From the NCBI RefSeq assembly GCF_902764455.1, contig NZ_CACWVY010000025.1, positions 1 through 34,178 of the forward strand: 34,178 nucleotides of DNA, written 5' to 3'. The position numbers were made by a program, and so were the translations under genes. This stretch comes from an uncultured Methanobrevibacter sp. GTDB taxonomy: Archaea; Methanobacteriota; Methanobacteria; Methanobacteriales; Methanobacteriaceae. The notes beneath the pieces were generated by a model. The model was not told the DNA's origin. It saw only the letters and a list, made by a program, of their open reading frames with translations, and did not search any database. Positions 15,660 through 23,121 of the stretch are shown one piece after another (position 1 is the stretch's first letter; each line of letters starts with the position of its first letter).

Positions 15660-16106
15660 ATGAAAAAGACTTATGAAATTGCAGGACAAGTCATGGGGTT
15701 TTTTGATGCCTTTAAAGGCTCAAGACCTGCAATTGATAATGAAAGAATTTTGATTGTCAGAGGAAGGAGCAGGAAAATCTTACCTCTTAATGAATTTTCG
15801 GCAAAACTAAGTGAAATTGGTGAAATTTTAGGAGGAACTGAATTAGAAGCCAGTTCTGATAAAATTAAGGATATTTTGCAAGAGGGAGATAAAAACATTA
15901 AAGAAAGTGAAGGAAGTACAACCGATGTTGACAATAGAGGATTCTTAAGAGTAAAAGAAGAATTAGAATCTATGGGACTTGTAGTTGAATATAAAATATT
16001 CGAACTTCCAAACTTTGATGTTATTATTGCAATCTGGGAAGACAGGAATGAAATTCCGCCATTATATGTGGAAGTAACCGTGTCTGAACATAAAACAGTA
16101 CAATGA
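15660..16106 (+). CDS. Conserved methanogen protein of unknown function between mptA and cofG (possibly DUF2120)
   Basis: I cannot assign a function. The 148-residue soluble protein starts MKKTYEIAGQVMGFFDAFKG, has a basic strand IVRGRSRKILP (32-42) and ends with two predicted beta strands (FDVIIAIWED and LYVEVTVSE). It resembles the DUF2120 family of Methanobacteriales as I remember it, but I am not certain. AGGATCTG upstream serves as ribosome binding site. It lies 11 bases after mptA and its stop overlaps the cofG start by 4 bases (ATGA), so the three genes are translationally linked. The position suggests a role in, or regulation of, pterin or deazaflavin cofactor synthesis; this is inference from context. 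Confidence 0.82.
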   Translation: MKKTYEIAGQVMGFFDAFKGSRPAIDNERILIVRGRSRKILPLNEFSAKLSEIGEILGGTELEASSDKIKDILQEGDKNIKESEGSTTDVDNRGFLRVKEELESMGLVVEYKIFELPNFDVIIAIWEDRNEIPPLYVEVTVSEHKTVQ

Positions 16107-17200
16107 AATCCATAACTAAAGAAGATATTCTCCAAATATTAAACGCAAATGATAGCGACACAATCAGATATATGCTAGAAACCGCGAAATATAGGGAGAA
16201 TAATCTAATTACTTATTCTAAAAATATTTTTATACCCTTAACCGAAATCTGCAGAAATGATTGTGGATACTGTAATTTTAAGAAGAGCCCTGATGATCCA
16301 CATGCTATTATTCTCAAAACTAAAGAAGAGGTTTTAGAGGATTTAAAAGAAGCTGAGAGATATGGGTGTACCGAAGCACTGTTTACTTTTGGTGAAGATG
16401 CCGATGAAGAAGAAATAGTACGCATCAAACTTAAGGAATACGGCTATAACAATATGGTTGATTATATTGTTGATATTTGTAAAATGACATTAGAAAAAAC
16501 CAGTCTGTTACCTCATACAAATGGAGGAAATTTTAGTTTTGATGACTTAAAACTCCTAAAAGAGGTTAATGCATCAATGGGACTGATGCTTGAAAGCAGT
16601 TCAAAAAGATTGATGGAACTTCCTGCCCATAATAAAAGTCCAGGGAAAAATCCGGAACTGAGAATTGAAACCATTAAAAATGCAGGAAAGCTGAAAATAC
16701 CGTATACCACAGGAATACTAATTGGAATAGGGGAAACTAAAGAAGAAATTGCAGATTCATTGTTGACCATAAAAGACATTTATGATGAGTATGGACATAT
16801 TCAAGAAGTAATCATACAGAATTTCACACCGATTCCAGGAATTGAAATGGAAAATTGGACAGGTCCCAGCTTTTTAGATATGATAAAAACAGTCATAGCA
16901 GCTTCAATGGTATTTAAAGATACTGATGTTAGTATTCAAGTGCCACCCAACCTTAATCGCGATACAGCTCAAATATTTCTGTTATGCGGTGCAGATGATT
17001 GGGGAGGAGTATCACCAGTCAGCCCTGATTACGTAAATATCACATCACCATGGCCAGGCATTGATGAACTTAAAAAACTGACTGAAGATGAAGGATTCAA
17101 ATTAACCGAAAGATTATGCGTTTATGAAAAATACTTTAATAAAAATTGGTTAAATAAAGACATTTTAGATAAAATAACTAATTTATCCGAGCGTCAATAA
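16103..17200 (+). CDS. cofG: 7,8-didemethyl-8-hydroxy-5-deazariboflavin synthase subunit CofG
   Basis: CofG, with CofH, is the radical SAM enzyme pair that builds the F0 chromophore of coenzyme F420 from tyrosine and a ribityl-pyrimidine. This 365-residue protein has the cluster ligands C50, C54 and C57 (CRNDCGYC). It also has the following NFKKSPDDPHA stretch, LLPHTNGG, GILIGIGET and the late NLNRDTAQIFLLCGADDWGG segment, all in family order. Length and layout match stand-alone CofG, with the CofH half not fused. The ATG at 16103 overlaps the preceding stop (ATGA). The 3' end overlaps the oppositely oriented taw2 gene by 23 bases. CofH is not in this window. Confidence 0.95.
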   Translation: MKSITKEDILQILNANDSDTIRYMLETAKYRENNLITYSKNIFIPLTEICRNDCGYCNFKKSPDDPHAIILKTKEEVLEDLKEAERYGCTEALFTFGEDADEEEIVRIKLKEYGYNNMVDYIVDICKMTLEKTSLLPHTNGGNFSFDDLKLLKEVNASMGLMLESSSKRLMELPAHNKSPGKNPELRIETIKNAGKLKIPYTTGILIGIGETKEEIADSLLTIKDIYDEYGHIQEVIIQNFTPIPGIEMENWTGPSFLDMIKTVIAASMVFKDTDVSIQVPPNLNRDTAQIFLLCGADDWGGVSPVSPDYVNITSPWPGIDELKKLTEDEGFKLTERLCVYEKYFNKNWLNKDILDKITNLSERQ

Positions 17201-17906
17201 CCACATGTTCCACACCAGGAGCATATTTTTTTATTTTATTTATTTTTAGAAGTTCAACTTCCCTGTCACCAGCCTGTGATTTAATTCTTTCGATAGGCCT
17301 TGTCTGGATTAATTTTTCAGGAACTGTTTCGTGATAATGAATTATTCCTCCATTGTTAAGACTGTCTATTGCTACTTTTAAATAATGATGAGTTGTTTTA
17401 ACATATCCCATAACAATACGGTCCGCCTTGAATTTCGGAGTTTCAACCATACAATCTCCTAAAATTGGAGTGACATTATCCAATTTATTCAGTTTGATAT
17501 TTTCACACAGATAATAATGAGAATTGGGATTTAATTCTATTGCATATACCTGTTTAGGGTTTGAATGGACACCAATAGGTATTGAAAAATATCCTATTCC
17601 GGCAAACATGTCAATGACTGTTTCATTATCCTCAACAAGTTTGGCTATTCTTAATCTTTCGTTATTATTTCCCTTAGACCACATTACTTTCGACAAATCT
17701 AATTTAAACAAGCATCCATTTTCCTTATTGATTGTTTCAGTTTCACTGCCATAAAGAATTTTATAGACTGGTTCACGCTTAGTTCCTTGAATATGGTCTA
17801 TTTTCATTACCGTCTTTACATTATGCTTTTTAGACAACGCTTCAAAATCATCATTTGGATATTTATTATCCAAAATTAATATATCCCCAATTTTTTTGTA
17901 TTTCAT
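17178..17906 (-). CDS. taw2: Taw2-like tRNA-Phe wybutosine aminocarboxypropyltransferase
   Basis: This 242-residue protein is a class I SAM enzyme of the Trm5/TYW2 group. The SAM loop VIDMFAGIGYFSIP (97-110), acidic E124 and the DRIVMGYVKTTHHYL segment (162-176) are present. The MGYVxxTH form, rather than the NxPxxxxxFL of Trm5, points to Taw2. Taw2 transfers the 3-amino-3-carboxypropyl group of SAM to 4-demethylwyosine at position 37 of tRNA-Phe. It is slightly short but includes the N-terminal region up to the fold. GGTG precedes the ATG at 17906. The gene is convergent with cofG (23-base overlap) and divergent from psmB. A Trm5-like activity is the main alternative. Confidence 0.87.
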   Translation of the reverse strand: MKYKKIGDILILDNKYPNDDFEALSKKHNVKTVMKIDHIQGTKREPVYKILYGSETETINKENGCLFKLDLSKVMWSKGNNNERLRIAKLVEDNETVIDMFAGIGYFSIPIGVHSNPKQVYAIELNPNSHYYLCENIKLNKLDNVTPILGDCMVETPKFKADRIVMGYVKTTHHYLKVAIDSLNNGGIIHYHETVPEKLIQTRPIERIKSQAGDREVELLKINKIKKYAPGVEHVVIDARIN

Positions 17907-18092
17907 TTACACACCACGATAAGAAAAGTTTATATATACAAATAGATAATATTAATATTGTTAGTTTATACTAATTATTGATTCTGATTTTAAATAAAAA
18001 TTAATAGCAATATTAATTTGAATTTTAATATATTACCTGCCAAGTAGTTGAAATAAGATATATATTTTAAATACTTATATGAGGTGTTTTAA
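17907..18092. promoter_or_regulatory. Divergent promoter region of taw2 and psmB
   Basis: A minus-strand TATA-like stretch lies near 17930-17940 for taw2. GATATATATTTT at 18058-18069 fits a TATA box for psmB, placing its transcript start just before the GAGGTG ribosome binding site (18081-18086). ATTAATATTG (17951-17960) and CAATATTAAT (18008-18017) are perfect inverted copies 47 bases apart, which could be chance in AT-rich DNA. Confidence 0.45.
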
Positions 18093-18707
18093 ATGGATGA
18101 CAAAATATTAGAAGGTACAACAACCGTCGGAATTACTTGTAAAGATGGAGTTGTATTTGCAAGCGAAAGAAGAGCTAGTATGGGAAATTTAGTAGCTCAC
18201 AAAGTCGCAGAAAAAATATTTAAAATTGACGATCATATTGTAACAACCATAGCTGGTTCTGTTGGAGATGCACAAAGCTTAATGAAAGTTATTGAAGCAG
18301 AAGTATCATTATACCAAATGAGAAACAATGATGCAATAAGTGTAAAAGCAGCCGCATCCTTAACAGCAAACATATTACGTTCCGGACCAATGTATGTTCA
18401 AACATTACTTGGTGGAATGGATGGAGACAAACCATCTCTTTACTCTTTAGACCCTGCTGGAGGTATGATTGAAGATACATACATATCTACCGGATCAGGT
18501 TCCATCGTTGCTTACGGTGTTCTTGAAGACAGATTTAGAGATGATTTGACAACTGATGAAGGAATTGAAATAGCTATAAGAGCTATCAGAGCTGCTGCTG
18601 AACGTGACACATATTCCGGAAACGGATATTTAGTTGCCAAAGTAGATAAAGACGGCTTTGAAATGTTAGATAATGAAAAAATTAATGCAGTTTTGGATAA
18701 GATATAA
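18093..18707 (+). CDS. psmB: Proteasome subunit beta
   Basis: This is the catalytic beta subunit of the archaeal 20S proteasome, 204 residues as expected. An 8-residue propeptide ends at G8, and autocleavage would expose T9 as the N-terminal nucleophile. E25 and K41 correspond to mature positions 17 and 33, completing the active site. GSGS (about 137-140) and the late SGNG segment are further family marks. GAGGTG gives a strong ribosome binding site. The alpha subunit is not in this window. An inverted repeat and T-run follow the stop before fttA. Confidence 0.96.
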   Translation: MDDKILEGTTTVGITCKDGVVFASERRASMGNLVAHKVAEKIFKIDDHIVTTIAGSVGDAQSLMKVIEAEVSLYQMRNNDAISVKAAASLTANILRSGPMYVQTLLGGMDGDKPSLYSLDPAGGMIEDTYISTGSGSIVAYGVLEDRFRDDLTTDEGIEIAIRAIRAAAERDTYSGNGYLVAKVDKDGFEMLDNEKINAVLDKI

Positions 18708-18740
18708 AGCAAAAGACAATTTTTCATAACTAACTATTTT

Positions 18741-18832
18741 TTTATATAATAATGTGTACATAGTTTATGAAATTCAACTAATTATAGCTAAATGCTTTTC
18801 ATAAACTATAATTAATACACATAACTTTTTTT
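18741..18832 (+). promoter_or_regulatory. fttA promoter with a 13-bp inverted repeat and T-run
   Basis: TTTATATAAT at 18741-18750 fits a TATA box. Just after it, ATAGTTTATGAAA (18760-18772) and TTTCATAAACTAT (18797-18809) are perfect 13-bp reverse complements around a 24-base loop. Outer arms ATGTGTA (18752-18758) and TACACAT (18816-18822) add 7 bp across a small bulge. Seven T residues follow at 18826-18832, and then the GAAGGGAT ribosome binding site. With that TATA box, transcripts would start near 18770, inside the left arm. The dyad could then be a DNA operator for fttA. A psmB read-through transcript would instead fold it as a hairpin plus T-run terminator. Either reading may be right. 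Confidence 0.6.
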
Positions 18833-18843
18833 GAAGGGATTAT

Positions 18844-20757
18844 ATGACTTCAGATATTTTAGAGAATATTAAAAAGGAGATTTTGCAAAAGCTACCTGAT
18901 GAAATTCAAGTTTCAAAAGTTGAATTTGAAGGACCTGAAGTGGTAGTTTATACCAAAAATCCAGAAATTATAACTGAAAACGGTGACTTGATAAGGTCAC
19001 TTGCAAAAGAACTTAGAAAAAGGATTATCATTAGATCTGATAAAAGTGCATTACTTGAACCTGAAAAAACTATTGAAAAGATTCATGAAATAGTTCCTGA
19101 AGGTGCTGAAATCACTGATATTTATTTTGATACTGTTACCGGTGAAGTGGTGATTACCGCTAAAAAACCAGGACTTGTTATTGGAAAATATGGAGTAACC
19201 TCCAGAAATATTGTAAAAAATACCGGATGGGCGCCTAAAATTTTAAGAACCCCTCCAATCAGTTCAGACATAATCGGAAAAATAAGAACTATTCAAAAAA
19301 ACAGCAGCAAAGAAAGAAAGAAAATGTTGCAACGCCTCGGACGTCAAATCCATCAGGGAAGTAAATATCCTAATGACTGGGCAAGAGTTACTTCAATGGG
19401 AGGATTTAAAGAAGTTGGACGTTCATCTATGCTTTTACAAACACCTAACAGCCGTGTCTTACTAGACTGTGGTGTTAATGTAGCTGCATCAGATAATAAA
19501 AATGCGTTTCCTTATCTTAATGCACCTGAATTTTCAATCGAAGAATTAGATGCAGTTATTATTTCTCACGCACACTTAGATCACTGTGGATTTGTACCAT
19601 ACCTTTATCATTATGGATATGAAGGACCTGTTTATTGTACAACTCCAACCAGAGATTTAACTACATTACTTCAATTTGATCATTTGGATATCGCCCACAG
19701 AGAAGGCAATCCTTTACCATTTACATCAAAACATGTAAAACAAGCAATTAAAAATACCATCACATTAGATTATGGAGAAGTAACAGATATTTCCCCAGAT
19801 ATTAGATTAACATTGCATAATGCAGGCCACATTCTTGGTTCCGCAATATCTCACATGCACATTGGTGATGGAGCACACAACCTTGTTTATACTGGAGATT
19901 TCAAATACGAACCATCAAGATTACTTGAACCTGCAACAATCAGATTCCCTCGTGCTGAAACCGTAATTATGGAAAGTACCTACGGTGGAAGGGAGGATGT
20001 GCAACCTTCAAGAAATAATGCTGAAAAAGAAATGATGAAAACCATTTACAAGACACTTAAACGTGGCGGAAAAGTTTTAGTTCCAGTATTTGCAGTAGGA
20101 AGGGCACAGGAACTTATGGTAGTATTGGAAGAATACATGAGACACGGATTAATAGAAGAAGTGCCTATCTACATTGACGGAATGATTTGGGAAGCAACCG
20201 CAATTCATACAGCAAGACCTGAATATTTAAGTAAAGATTTAAGAGACCAAATATTCCATATGGGCAGAAATCCATTCGTTTCAGACATGTTTAAAAAAGT
20301 TCAAAATATTGACCAAAGAAAAGAGATTGTTGAAAGCCAGCAACCTGCAATCATTTTATCCACTTCCGGTATGTTAACCGGAGGTAATTCTGTAGAATAC
20401 TTCAAATGGTTATGTGAAGATGAAAGAAACACATTAATATTTGTTGGATATCAGTCTGAAGGTTCAATGGGTAGAAGAGTTCAAAAAGGCTGGAAAGAAA
20501 TTCCTCTTGAAGATGATGATGGTAGAATTAGACAATTCTGCGTAAAAATGCAAGTTAAAACCATCAACGGATTCAGTGGACACTCAAACAGAAGACAATT
20601 AATGGAGTACGTTAAAAGACTCAATCCTAGACCTGAAAAAGTTATTACATGCCATGGTGACCCTTACAAAACCGTGGACTTGGCTTCTTCAATTCACAGA
20701 AGTTATAAAATTGAAACAAAAACTCCAATTAATTTAGACTGTGTGAGAATTCATTAA
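18844..20757 (+). CDS. fttA: FttA/aCPSF1, archaeal transcription termination ribonuclease
   Basis: FttA (aCPSF1) is the beta-CASP ribonuclease that cleaves nascent RNA behind RNA polymerase and terminates transcription at U-rich tracts. The 637-residue protein has two N-terminal KH-like domains (about 1-70 and 75-145, with the GxxG-type PGLVIGKYG at 109-117). A metallo-beta-lactamase domain holds HAHLDH at 242-247, the zinc ligands, and further histidines in AGHILGS. A beta-CASP cap starts near 395, and the C-terminal part contains GFSGHSNR and ITCHGD. All catalytic motifs look intact. Start ATG 18844 follows GAAGGGAT. Its promoter region carries an unusual long inverted repeat ending in a T-run, a possible site for feedback. 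It is followed by purM with its own promoter. Confidence 0.96.
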   Translation: MTSDILENIKKEILQKLPDEIQVSKVEFEGPEVVVYTKNPEIITENGDLIRSLAKELRKRIIIRSDKSALLEPEKTIEKIHEIVPEGAEITDIYFDTVTGEVVITAKKPGLVIGKYGVTSRNIVKNTGWAPKILRTPPISSDIIGKIRTIQKNSSKERKKMLQRLGRQIHQGSKYPNDWARVTSMGGFKEVGRSSMLLQTPNSRVLLDCGVNVAASDNKNAFPYLNAPEFSIEELDAVIISHAHLDHCGFVPYLYHYGYEGPVYCTTPTRDLTTLLQFDHLDIAHREGNPLPFTSKHVKQAIKNTITLDYGEVTDISPDIRLTLHNAGHILGSAISHMHIGDGAHNLVYTGDFKYEPSRLLEPATIRFPRAETVIMESTYGGREDVQPSRNNAEKEMMKTIYKTLKRGGKVLVPVFAVGRAQELMVVLEEYMRHGLIEEVPIYIDGMIWEATAIHTARPEYLSKDLRDQIFHMGRNPFVSDMFKKVQNIDQRKEIVESQQPAIILSTSGMLTGGNSVEYFKWLCEDERNTLIFVGYQSEGSMGRRVQKGWKEIPLEDDDGRIRQFCVKMQVKTINGFSGHSNRRQLMEYVKRLNPRPEKVITCHGDPYKTVDLASSIHRSYKIETKTPINLDCVRIH

Positions 20758-20763
20758 TAATTA

Positions 20764-20792
20764 TATAGTAATTACAACAAAGTATTACTATA
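20764..20792 (+). terminator. 9-bp inverted repeat after fttA
   Basis: TATAGTAAT (20764-20772) and ATTACTATA (20784-20792) are perfect reverse complements with an 11-base spacer, starting 7 bases after the fttA stop. This may be an end-of-transcript hairpin or part of the purM control region. The right arm merges with the likely purM TATA box, and no T-run follows, so a terminator role is only one option. Confidence 0.35.
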
Positions 20793-20819
20793 ATATAAAA
20801 TGTTGTAATATTTACAACA
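20787..20819 (+). promoter_or_regulatory. purM promoter with palindromic operator candidate
   Basis: An AT-rich TATA-like stretch at about 20787-20799 is followed by TGTTGTAA (20801-20808), a 3-base spacer and TTACAACA (20812-20819), a perfect 8-bp dyad. The predicted transcript start falls inside or just after it, the classic place for a repressor. A further TTACAACA half-site lies at 20772-20779. The regulator is unknown. Confidence 0.5.
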
Positions 20820-20857
20820 TTATTAAATTTTATTTTAAATTAACAATAGGTGTAAAA

Positions 20858-21877
20858 ATGGTTACTTATTCAGAATCCGGTGTTGATATTGATCTTGAAG
20901 CAGTTACTGTTTCAAAACTAGCTGATAAACTTAAATCAACATTATCATGTAGAGATATAATAACAGATAGCGGCCATTATGCTGCTTTAGTCAAATTAGG
21001 CGATAAAGCTATTGCAATGAGTACTGATGGTGTCGGAAGTAAAATTTTAATTGCAGAAATGATGAATAAATACGATACTGTAGGTATTGACTGTATTGCA
21101 ATGGTTGTAAATGACATTTTATGTGTCGGTGCAGAACCTATAGCTTTAGTGGATTATCTTGCTGTTGAAAAACCTGACCCTGAAAGAGCTTCTGAAATTG
21201 CAGAAGGTCTTGTCAAAGGTGCTGAAGAATCAAAAATTGCAATCATCGGTGGTGAAACAGCATCACTTCCAGGAATTATTAAAGATTTTGACCTTGCAGG
21301 AACAGGTATTGGATTTGTCGATATTGATAAAATCATTACTGGCGAAAATATTCAACCTGGAAATGTTTTAATTGGTATTGAAAGTAATGGTATCCACTCT
21401 AACGGATATAGCCTAGCTAGAAAAGCATTGTTTGACGATGCAGGATTTAGTGTCGATGACAAAATGCCAAATGGAGAAACCACCATTGGTGAAGAGTTAA
21501 TAAGACCAACTGAACTTTACGTTAAACCTATTGTAGCATTATTTGAAAAGGAATATAATATTAACGGACTTGCTCACATTACCGGAGGAGGTTTCACAAA
21601 CCTCAGACGTTTGAAAAAAGGAGTAGGGTATGACATAACTGATCTTCCTGAAGTTCCGGAAATATTCAAATTAATATACCAACAAGATGTTGACATCAAA
21701 GAAATGTATAAAGTTTTCAATATGGGTGTCGGTTTTGTTGTAATATGTGATGAAAACGAAGCTGAAAAAATTATGAATACTTTAAAAGAATACTGTAATT
21801 GTCAAATTATCGGTAAAGTAACAGATGATGAAAAAATCACTGTTAAAGCTTTTGAAGGATCTGAAATTGAATACTGA
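20858..21877 (+). CDS. purM: Phosphoribosylformylglycinamidine cyclo-ligase PurM
   Basis: PurM (AIR synthetase) closes formylglycinamidine ribonucleotide to aminoimidazole ribonucleotide using ATP, the fifth step of purine synthesis. The 339-residue protein shows SGVDIDLEA at the start, STDGVGSK (55-62), [23 protein letters not shown] and [10 protein letters not shown] in the expected order of the ATP-binding PurM/SelD superfamily. Length is usual. AGGTG precedes the ATG at good spacing. The upstream region has a striking palindrome suggesting specific control. No other purine gene is present here; comC follows after 25 bases and could be co-transcribed. Confidence 0.96.
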   Translation: MVTYSESGVDIDLEAVTVSKLADKLKSTLSCRDIITDSGHYAALVKLGDKAIAMSTDGVGSKILIAEMMNKYDTVGIDCIAMVVNDILCVGAEPIALVDYLAVEKPDPERASEIAEGLVKGAEESKIAIIGGETASLPGIIKDFDLAGTGIGFVDIDKIITGENIQPGNVLIGIESNGIHSNGYSLARKALFDDAGFSVDDKMPNGETTIGEELIRPTELYVKPIVALFEKEYNINGLAHITGGGFTNLRRLKKGVGYDITDLPEVPEIFKLIYQQDVDIKEMYKVFNMGVGFVVICDENEAEKIMNTLKEYCNCQIIGKVTDDEKITVKAFEGSEIEY

Positions 21878-21902
21878 TTAATAATTAAGAAGGTGCGAAT
21901 GA

Positions 21903-22931
21903 ATGAAGATAATGAAAGATAAAGAAATAGCTCTTGTAAAAGAAATATTGAAAAAATTAGGAGCTAGCGAAGAAGACCAGGAATTAGTAGCGGAAGCTAC
22001 AATTGATGCGGATTTAAAAGGATTTACCTCTCATGGTCTTGGTAGATTCCCACAATACTTAATTAGTATCGACGCAGGTACAATTAATTTAAAAGACAAT
22101 ATTACAATCGAAAAAGAAACCCCCGCTATTGCATTAATCAATGGAAATAGTGGATTTGGTCAGGCTGTTTCATACAAAGCAATGCAAATTGCTATTAAAA
22201 AAGCAAAAGAAGTGGGTATTGGATGTGTGGGAGTTCACAATTCAAATCACTTTGGAGTAACAGGATTTTACTCTGATTTAGCATTAAGAGAAAATTGTAT
22301 AGGACTCGTTTTAGCAAATACTGACCCTGCTATTGCTCCATTAGGAGGAAGCGAACCATTAATCGGAACCAATCCTATTGCGTTAGGTATTCCATCAGAA
22401 ACTTATATTACTGTAGATATGGCAACATCAGTTACTGCCCGTGGAAAAATTATTGAATCAAAAAGAAAAGGTTTAGATTTACCTGACGGATGGGCATTAG
22501 ATAAAGATGGAAATCCAACCAATGATCCTGAAGCAGCATTAGAAGGTTCAATTTTACCATTTGGTGGTTTTAAAGGATATGCCCTTTCAGCATTAATTGA
22601 AATTTTAACTGGTCCGTTAGTACAGGCAGGATATGGTCATGGAGTAACAGGAACTGCATCTCCATCTAAAGACTGTACTAAAGGAGATTTATATGTTGTA
22701 ATTGATCCATCCAAATTTGGAGATTTCGGTGAATTTGTAGAACATACTGAAGACTTCGTTTCACAAATCAGAGCTACCGGAGAAAATGTTGCAATTCCAG
22801 GAGATTTGGAAGTTAAAAGAATTGCTGAAGCCGAAGCAAATGGAATTCAAATTGATGAAAAATTATACGAGCAATTAAAAGAAATCTGTAACGATTTGGA
22901 TATCGATATAGATTCCTACATGGAAGAATAA
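21903..22931 (+). CDS. comC: L-sulfolactate/malate dehydrogenase of the LDH2 family (ComC type)
   Basis: This 342-residue protein belongs to the LDH2/MDH2 family of NAD(P)-dependent 2-hydroxyacid dehydrogenases, whose fold differs from classical malate dehydrogenases. In methanogens members are ComC, which oxidises sulfolactate to sulfopyruvate for coenzyme M (and methanopterin or tetrahydrofuran-related cofactor precursors), or malate dehydrogenase. Visible are SHGLGR (43-48) and HNSNHFG (112-118, H116 as the probable proton donor), IGTNPIA and the glycine-rich FGGFKGYALS. AGGTG precedes the ATG at 21903 by 7 bases; an out-of-frame ATG at 21899 quickly stops. With comB in the window a CoM role is attractive, but substrate choice cannot be read with certainty. 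Confidence 0.88.
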   Translation: MKIMKDKEIALVKEILKKLGASEEDQELVAEATIDADLKGFTSHGLGRFPQYLISIDAGTINLKDNITIEKETPAIALINGNSGFGQAVSYKAMQIAIKKAKEVGIGCVGVHNSNHFGVTGFYSDLALRENCIGLVLANTDPAIAPLGGSEPLIGTNPIALGIPSETYITVDMATSVTARGKIIESKRKGLDLPDGWALDKDGNPTNDPEAALEGSILPFGGFKGYALSALIEILTGPLVQAGYGHGVTGTASPSKDCTKGDLYVVIDPSKFGDFGEFVEHTEDFVSQIRATGENVAIPGDLEVKRIAEAEANGIQIDEKLYEQLKEICNDLDIDIDSYMEE

Positions 22932-23026
22932 TTATTATTCTTCTATACCCTATTTTTTTAATTATTTTATTGTAAATTATATTCAAATTTAACATATTTA
23001 TTCTAAAGATAATGTTAAATAGAACA

Positions 23027-23112
23027 AAACTTTATAAGTAAATAACAACTTAAATTATTATACTAGAAAATTTAACCATTTTTAAAAAAAATTTTCTTTT
23101 TATAAAGGAGGA
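23027..23112 (+). promoter_or_regulatory. Promoter and ribosome binding site of the Ig-repeat adhesin gene
   Basis: ACAAAAC followed by TTTATAAG (about 23024-23038) fits an archaeal promoter. It would give a leader of about 60 bases, mostly A/T, ending in the strong ribosome binding site AAAGGAGGA at 23104-23112. Upstream, T-rich stretches after the comC stop (about 22950-22970) may end that transcript. Confidence 0.45.
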
Positions 23113-23121
23113 ATAAAAGTT

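Noticed and set aside
17951-18017. 10-bp inverted repeat between taw2 and psmB as an operator
   Set aside because: It is pure AT-type sequence with a 47-base spacer, so chance is likely; noted only in the promoter entry.
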